From Solidesulfovibrio carbinoliphilus subsp. oakridgensis (GTDB lineage: Bacteria; Desulfobacterota; Desulfovibrionia; Desulfovibrionales; Desulfovibrionaceae), in NCBI RefSeq assembly GCF_000177215.2, contig NZ_CM001368.1:3541625-3605624 (forward strand): a stretch of 64,000 nucleotides of DNA, in the 5' to 3' direction. The position numbers and the translations under genes were made by a program. The notes under the pieces were generated by a model that did not search any database, was not told the DNA's origin, and saw only the letters and a list, made by a program, of their open reading frames with translations. Shown here in pieces: positions 62,010 through 64,000 of this stretch. The number at the start of each line of letters is the position of its first letter. The first letter of the stretch is position 1.

Positions 62010-64000
62010 TCAGACGCCCTCGGCCCGGGCCAGGGCCTCCCGGGACTCGTCGGCCTTGCCCTGGACGGACAGGGCCCGGGCCAGCTCCTTCCAGAATTCG
62101 CCCCGGTCGGGCCGCAGGGCCACGGCCTGCCGGGCCATGGCCTCGGCAATGGCCGGATCCTGCCCTTCTTCCAGATAGAGCCGGGCCATGAGGTGCAGGG
62201 AAAAGGCGTCCTTGGGATCGTGGAGGAGCGCCTGGTGCAGGTGCTCCCGGGCCTCGTCCAGGCGGCCGCGCTTGAAGGCCAGCCGGGCCAGGTGGCGCAA
62301 GGTCAGGGCCGGGCCGTTTTTCGCCCCGGCCGCCCGCTTGTAATACTTGAGGGCCGCGTCGAACCGTCGGCTCTCCTCGGCCATCCGCCCCAGGCGCAAG
62401 AGGCTGTAGACGTGGCCCGGGTTGGCGCGCAGGCACTTCTGGAAGGCGCTTCTCGCGGCCGCGTTCTCCCCCAGCCGGCGGCACACACAGCCGAGGTTGT
62501 AAAGGGCCATGGTGTTTTTGGCGTCGCGGCCGATGACCTGGGTGAATTCCGCCCGGGCCTGGGGCAGGCGGCCGAGCTTGGCCAGGCAGATGCCGAGCGA
62601 ATTGCGGGCCAGGGTGTTGCCCTCGTCGGCGAGCAGGGCCTGCTTGTACTCCTCCATGGCCGCGTAGATGTCGCCCATGGCGAAAAGCCGGTCGCCGCTG
62701 ACGGTCAGGGACAGGGAGTCGAAGACCGCCAGGCGCGGGCCCTTGGGCAGGAGCAGGGCATGGTCCAGGGCCTTGCGGCAGTTGTCCGGCACATCGGCCC
62801 GGGCGAAGTGGAGAAAGGGATAGCCGGCCAGGCCCATGGCCGCCGTGACGCCGAGCCGTTCGGCCAGGGCCCCGACGGCGGTCTCGGCCGCCTCGAGCAG
62901 GGCCGCCGGATCGCGCTCGGGCAGGTAGAAGACGAGCTTGGACGAGCTGAACCGGCCGCCGACGGCGTCCGGCCCGAAAAACATCCGGCAGGTGGCCGCA
63001 GCCTCGGCCATGTCCGCCTCGGCCGGCCGGCCGGTGCGCCGCTCGGACGGCACCTCGGGCAGAAGCACCAGGACCATGGTGAATTCCTGCCGCTTTTCCC
63101 GGTCCGAGGCCATGACCCGCAGGAAATCGTGGTGCCCGTAGAGCCCGGACACCATGTCCCGGCGCGGCGGGCCCGCGTCCCCGCCGGGGGGCGCGGCCTC
63201 GGTTTCCGGGGCCAGGAGCAGCCGGTCCCCGGGCTCGATGGGCCAGTGGGGGTCGGTCAGCTGGAGCACCTCGGCAAAGGCCATGTCCTCGCCCACGTCC
63301 ATGAGCACGGCCTCGCCCTTGAAGGTGGTCGGGTAGCGGCCGGAAAGCCGCTCGCCGTCGGATTTGCGGATGTCGAGGGTCCGCTCGTCGCGCGGCGACC
63401 AGATGAGAAACCGCTGGCCGGCCTCGGCGTCCACGCCCCGGCCGTGGCTGACCGAGATCCGGGACAGGGGCAGGGTTTCGAGGACCACGCCGCCCTCGGC
63501 CAGGATGCGGTGGTAGGCCATGACCTGGTCGCGGCCGAGGTCCTTGGCCACGGACAGGGCCCGCTTGGCCTTGCCGAGAAGGAGCCTCGCCTGTTCGGCC
63601 GGCGGGGCCACGAACTGCCCGCCGCGCATGTCCTGGGGATACATGGCGCAGCCGGCGCTGGCCGTGAGGCTGAACTGTTCGCCCGTGGCCCGGACCGGAA
63701 AGGTCATGCGGGCAAGTTCCCGCAAAAAGCCCTCGGCCGTCTCCCGGCACCGGGCCGCCGAGGCCCCGGGCAGAAAGAGGCCGAAGAGGTCGTCGTGGAG
63801 CCGGGCGGCCAGCCCCCCCTCCGGGCACATCCCTTCGAGCAGGCCGCCCACCCGGCCAAGGGCCGCCTCGGAAGCCACGAAGCCGTACCGGGCCGCCACC
63901 CGGCTAAAGGCGTCGAGATCCAGGGCGATGAGGCCGAAGCCGCCGCGAAGGCCGGTCAGGCCGGGGTCGACCAGGCTGGCCGAGCCGGGCAGGATCCGGT
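62010..64000 (-). CDS. degenerate GGDEF and TPR protein, 5' end outside window
   Basis: The frame is open to the right window edge, so the N-terminus is missing. Order from the visible N-end: a GGDEF-like domain (LIALDLDAFSRVAARYGF start; the GGDEF position reads HDDLF, and the end SLTASAGCAMYP), a middle barrel region, a second GGDEF-like domain lacking the signature (GGRFSSSKLVFYLPE, TAAMGLAGYPFLHFAR, HALLLPKGPRLAVFD), then about six tetratricopeptide repeats (ARNSLGICLAKLGRLPQA, ALYNLGCVCRRLGENAAA and more). Neither GGDEF is likely to make c-di-GMP. The TPRs suggest a scaffold. It may bind nucleotide without turning it over. Confidence 0.7.
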   Translation of the reverse strand, partial: RILPGSASLVDPGLTGLRGGFGLIALDLDAFSRVAARYGFVASEAALGRVGGLLEGMCPEGGLAARLHDDLFGLFLPGASAARCRETAEGFLRELARMTFPVRATGEQFSLTASAGCAMYPQDMRGGQFVAPPAEQARLLLGKAKRALSVAKDLGRDQVMAYHRILAEGGVVLETLPLSRISVSHGRGVDAEAGQRFLIWSPRDERTLDIRKSDGERLSGRYPTTFKGEAVLMDVGEDMAFAEVLQLTDPHWPIEPGDRLLLAPETEAAPPGGDAGPPRRDMVSGLYGHHDFLRVMASDREKRQEFTMVLVLLPEVPSERRTGRPAEADMAEAAATCRMFFGPDAVGGRFSSSKLVFYLPERDPAALLEAAETAVGALAERLGVTAAMGLAGYPFLHFARADVPDNCRKALDHALLLPKGPRLAVFDSLSLTVSGDRLFAMGDIYAAMEEYKQALLADEGNTLARNSLGICLAKLGRLPQARAEFTQVIGRDAKNTMALYNLGCVCRRLGENAAARSAFQKCLRANPGHVYSLLRLGRMAEESRRFDAALKYYKRAAGAKNGPALTLRHLARLAFKRGRLDEAREHLHQALLHDPKDAFSLHLMARLYLEEGQDPAIAEAMARQAVALRPDRGEFWKELARALSVQGKADESREALARAEGV

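Overview
The window is GC-rich bacterial DNA with dense, strongly third-position-GC coding. It most resembles a chromosome segment of a sulfate-reducing deltaproteobacterium of the Desulfovibrio/Solidesulfovibrio type. This rests on gene content only: a tungsten-type aldehyde:ferredoxin oxidoreductase (AOR), the anaerobic cobalamin enzymes CbiA, CbiD, CbiET and CbiF, a Ros/MucR regulator, a DUF169 protein, a bacteriohemerythrin, an FMN-binding glutamate-synthase-like protein and many sensor kinases. No rRNA, tRNA or CRISPR array was recognised. No search could be run, so family names come from motifs and remembered family features.

Layout. 1-2.6 kb: end of a GH18-like hydrolase, a polysaccharide deacetylase and a glycosyltransferase. 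3.1-5.2 kb: large-subunit catalase (KatE type). 5.6-9.3 kb: a PRC-barrel protein, a 30-residue membrane miniprotein and a Cache/PAS histidine kinase. 9.4-13.9 kb: an endonuclease-IV-like protein, a GT2 glycosyltransferase and an O-antigen-ligase-like protein. 14-25 kb: aquaporin, MucR, AOR, an ISL3-family insertion sequence, a MoaD-like protein, a DksA/TraR zinc-finger protein, a STAS-like protein coupled to a small membrane protein, an FMN glutamate-synthase-like enzyme and a NarX/NarL-type two-component pair. 25-30.5 kb: a putative Na+/H+ antiporter, a CheY-like receiver and a CHASE4 hybrid kinase. 30.8-36.6 kb: two cobalamin blocks (cbiA-cbiD; cbiET-cbiF-yjbQ) around an oppositely transcribed membrane protein. 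36.8-39.4 kb: an MBOAT/SGNH polymer-acetylation pair. 39.4-44.9 kb: hemerythrin, secreted proteins, a second member of the small membrane protein family, an MCP and a lipoprotein hydrolase. 45-51.6 kb: a phosphate operon (degenerate sensor kinase, DUF47, PiT) behind a Pho-box-like sequence, then KatA, PerR and a second DUF47 protein. 52-57 kb: an RND efflux pair and a membrane protein. 57-64 kb: a triple-PAS hybrid kinase, DUF169 protein, a small protein, a PXPV-type secreted protein and a degenerate GGDEF/TPR protein cut by the window end.

Three layers of non-coding structure stand out. (1) A family of GC-rich palindromes carrying GCCTCCGGCGGCC or its complement lies after the PiT, KatA and RND genes and, in frame, inside cbiA. 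(2) A second palindromic family with a core like AATCCGTGCCTGCGGATT follows two glycosyltransferase genes and katE. (3) Several operator-like palindromes and promoters are readable: a 13-bp AT palindrome upstream of AOR, a Pho box, a PerR-type site over the katA promoter and a CRP/FNR-type site upstream of the DUF169 gene. The ISL3 element sits in the T-tract of the AOR terminator and separates AOR from its probable MoaD-like partner.

The most interesting candidates are the repeat inside cbiA, the paired small membrane protein family with a shared FDFD-type tail, the Pho-box operon headed by a kinase without a recognisable ATP-binding domain, and the MucR/AT-palindrome/AOR/MoaD locus.
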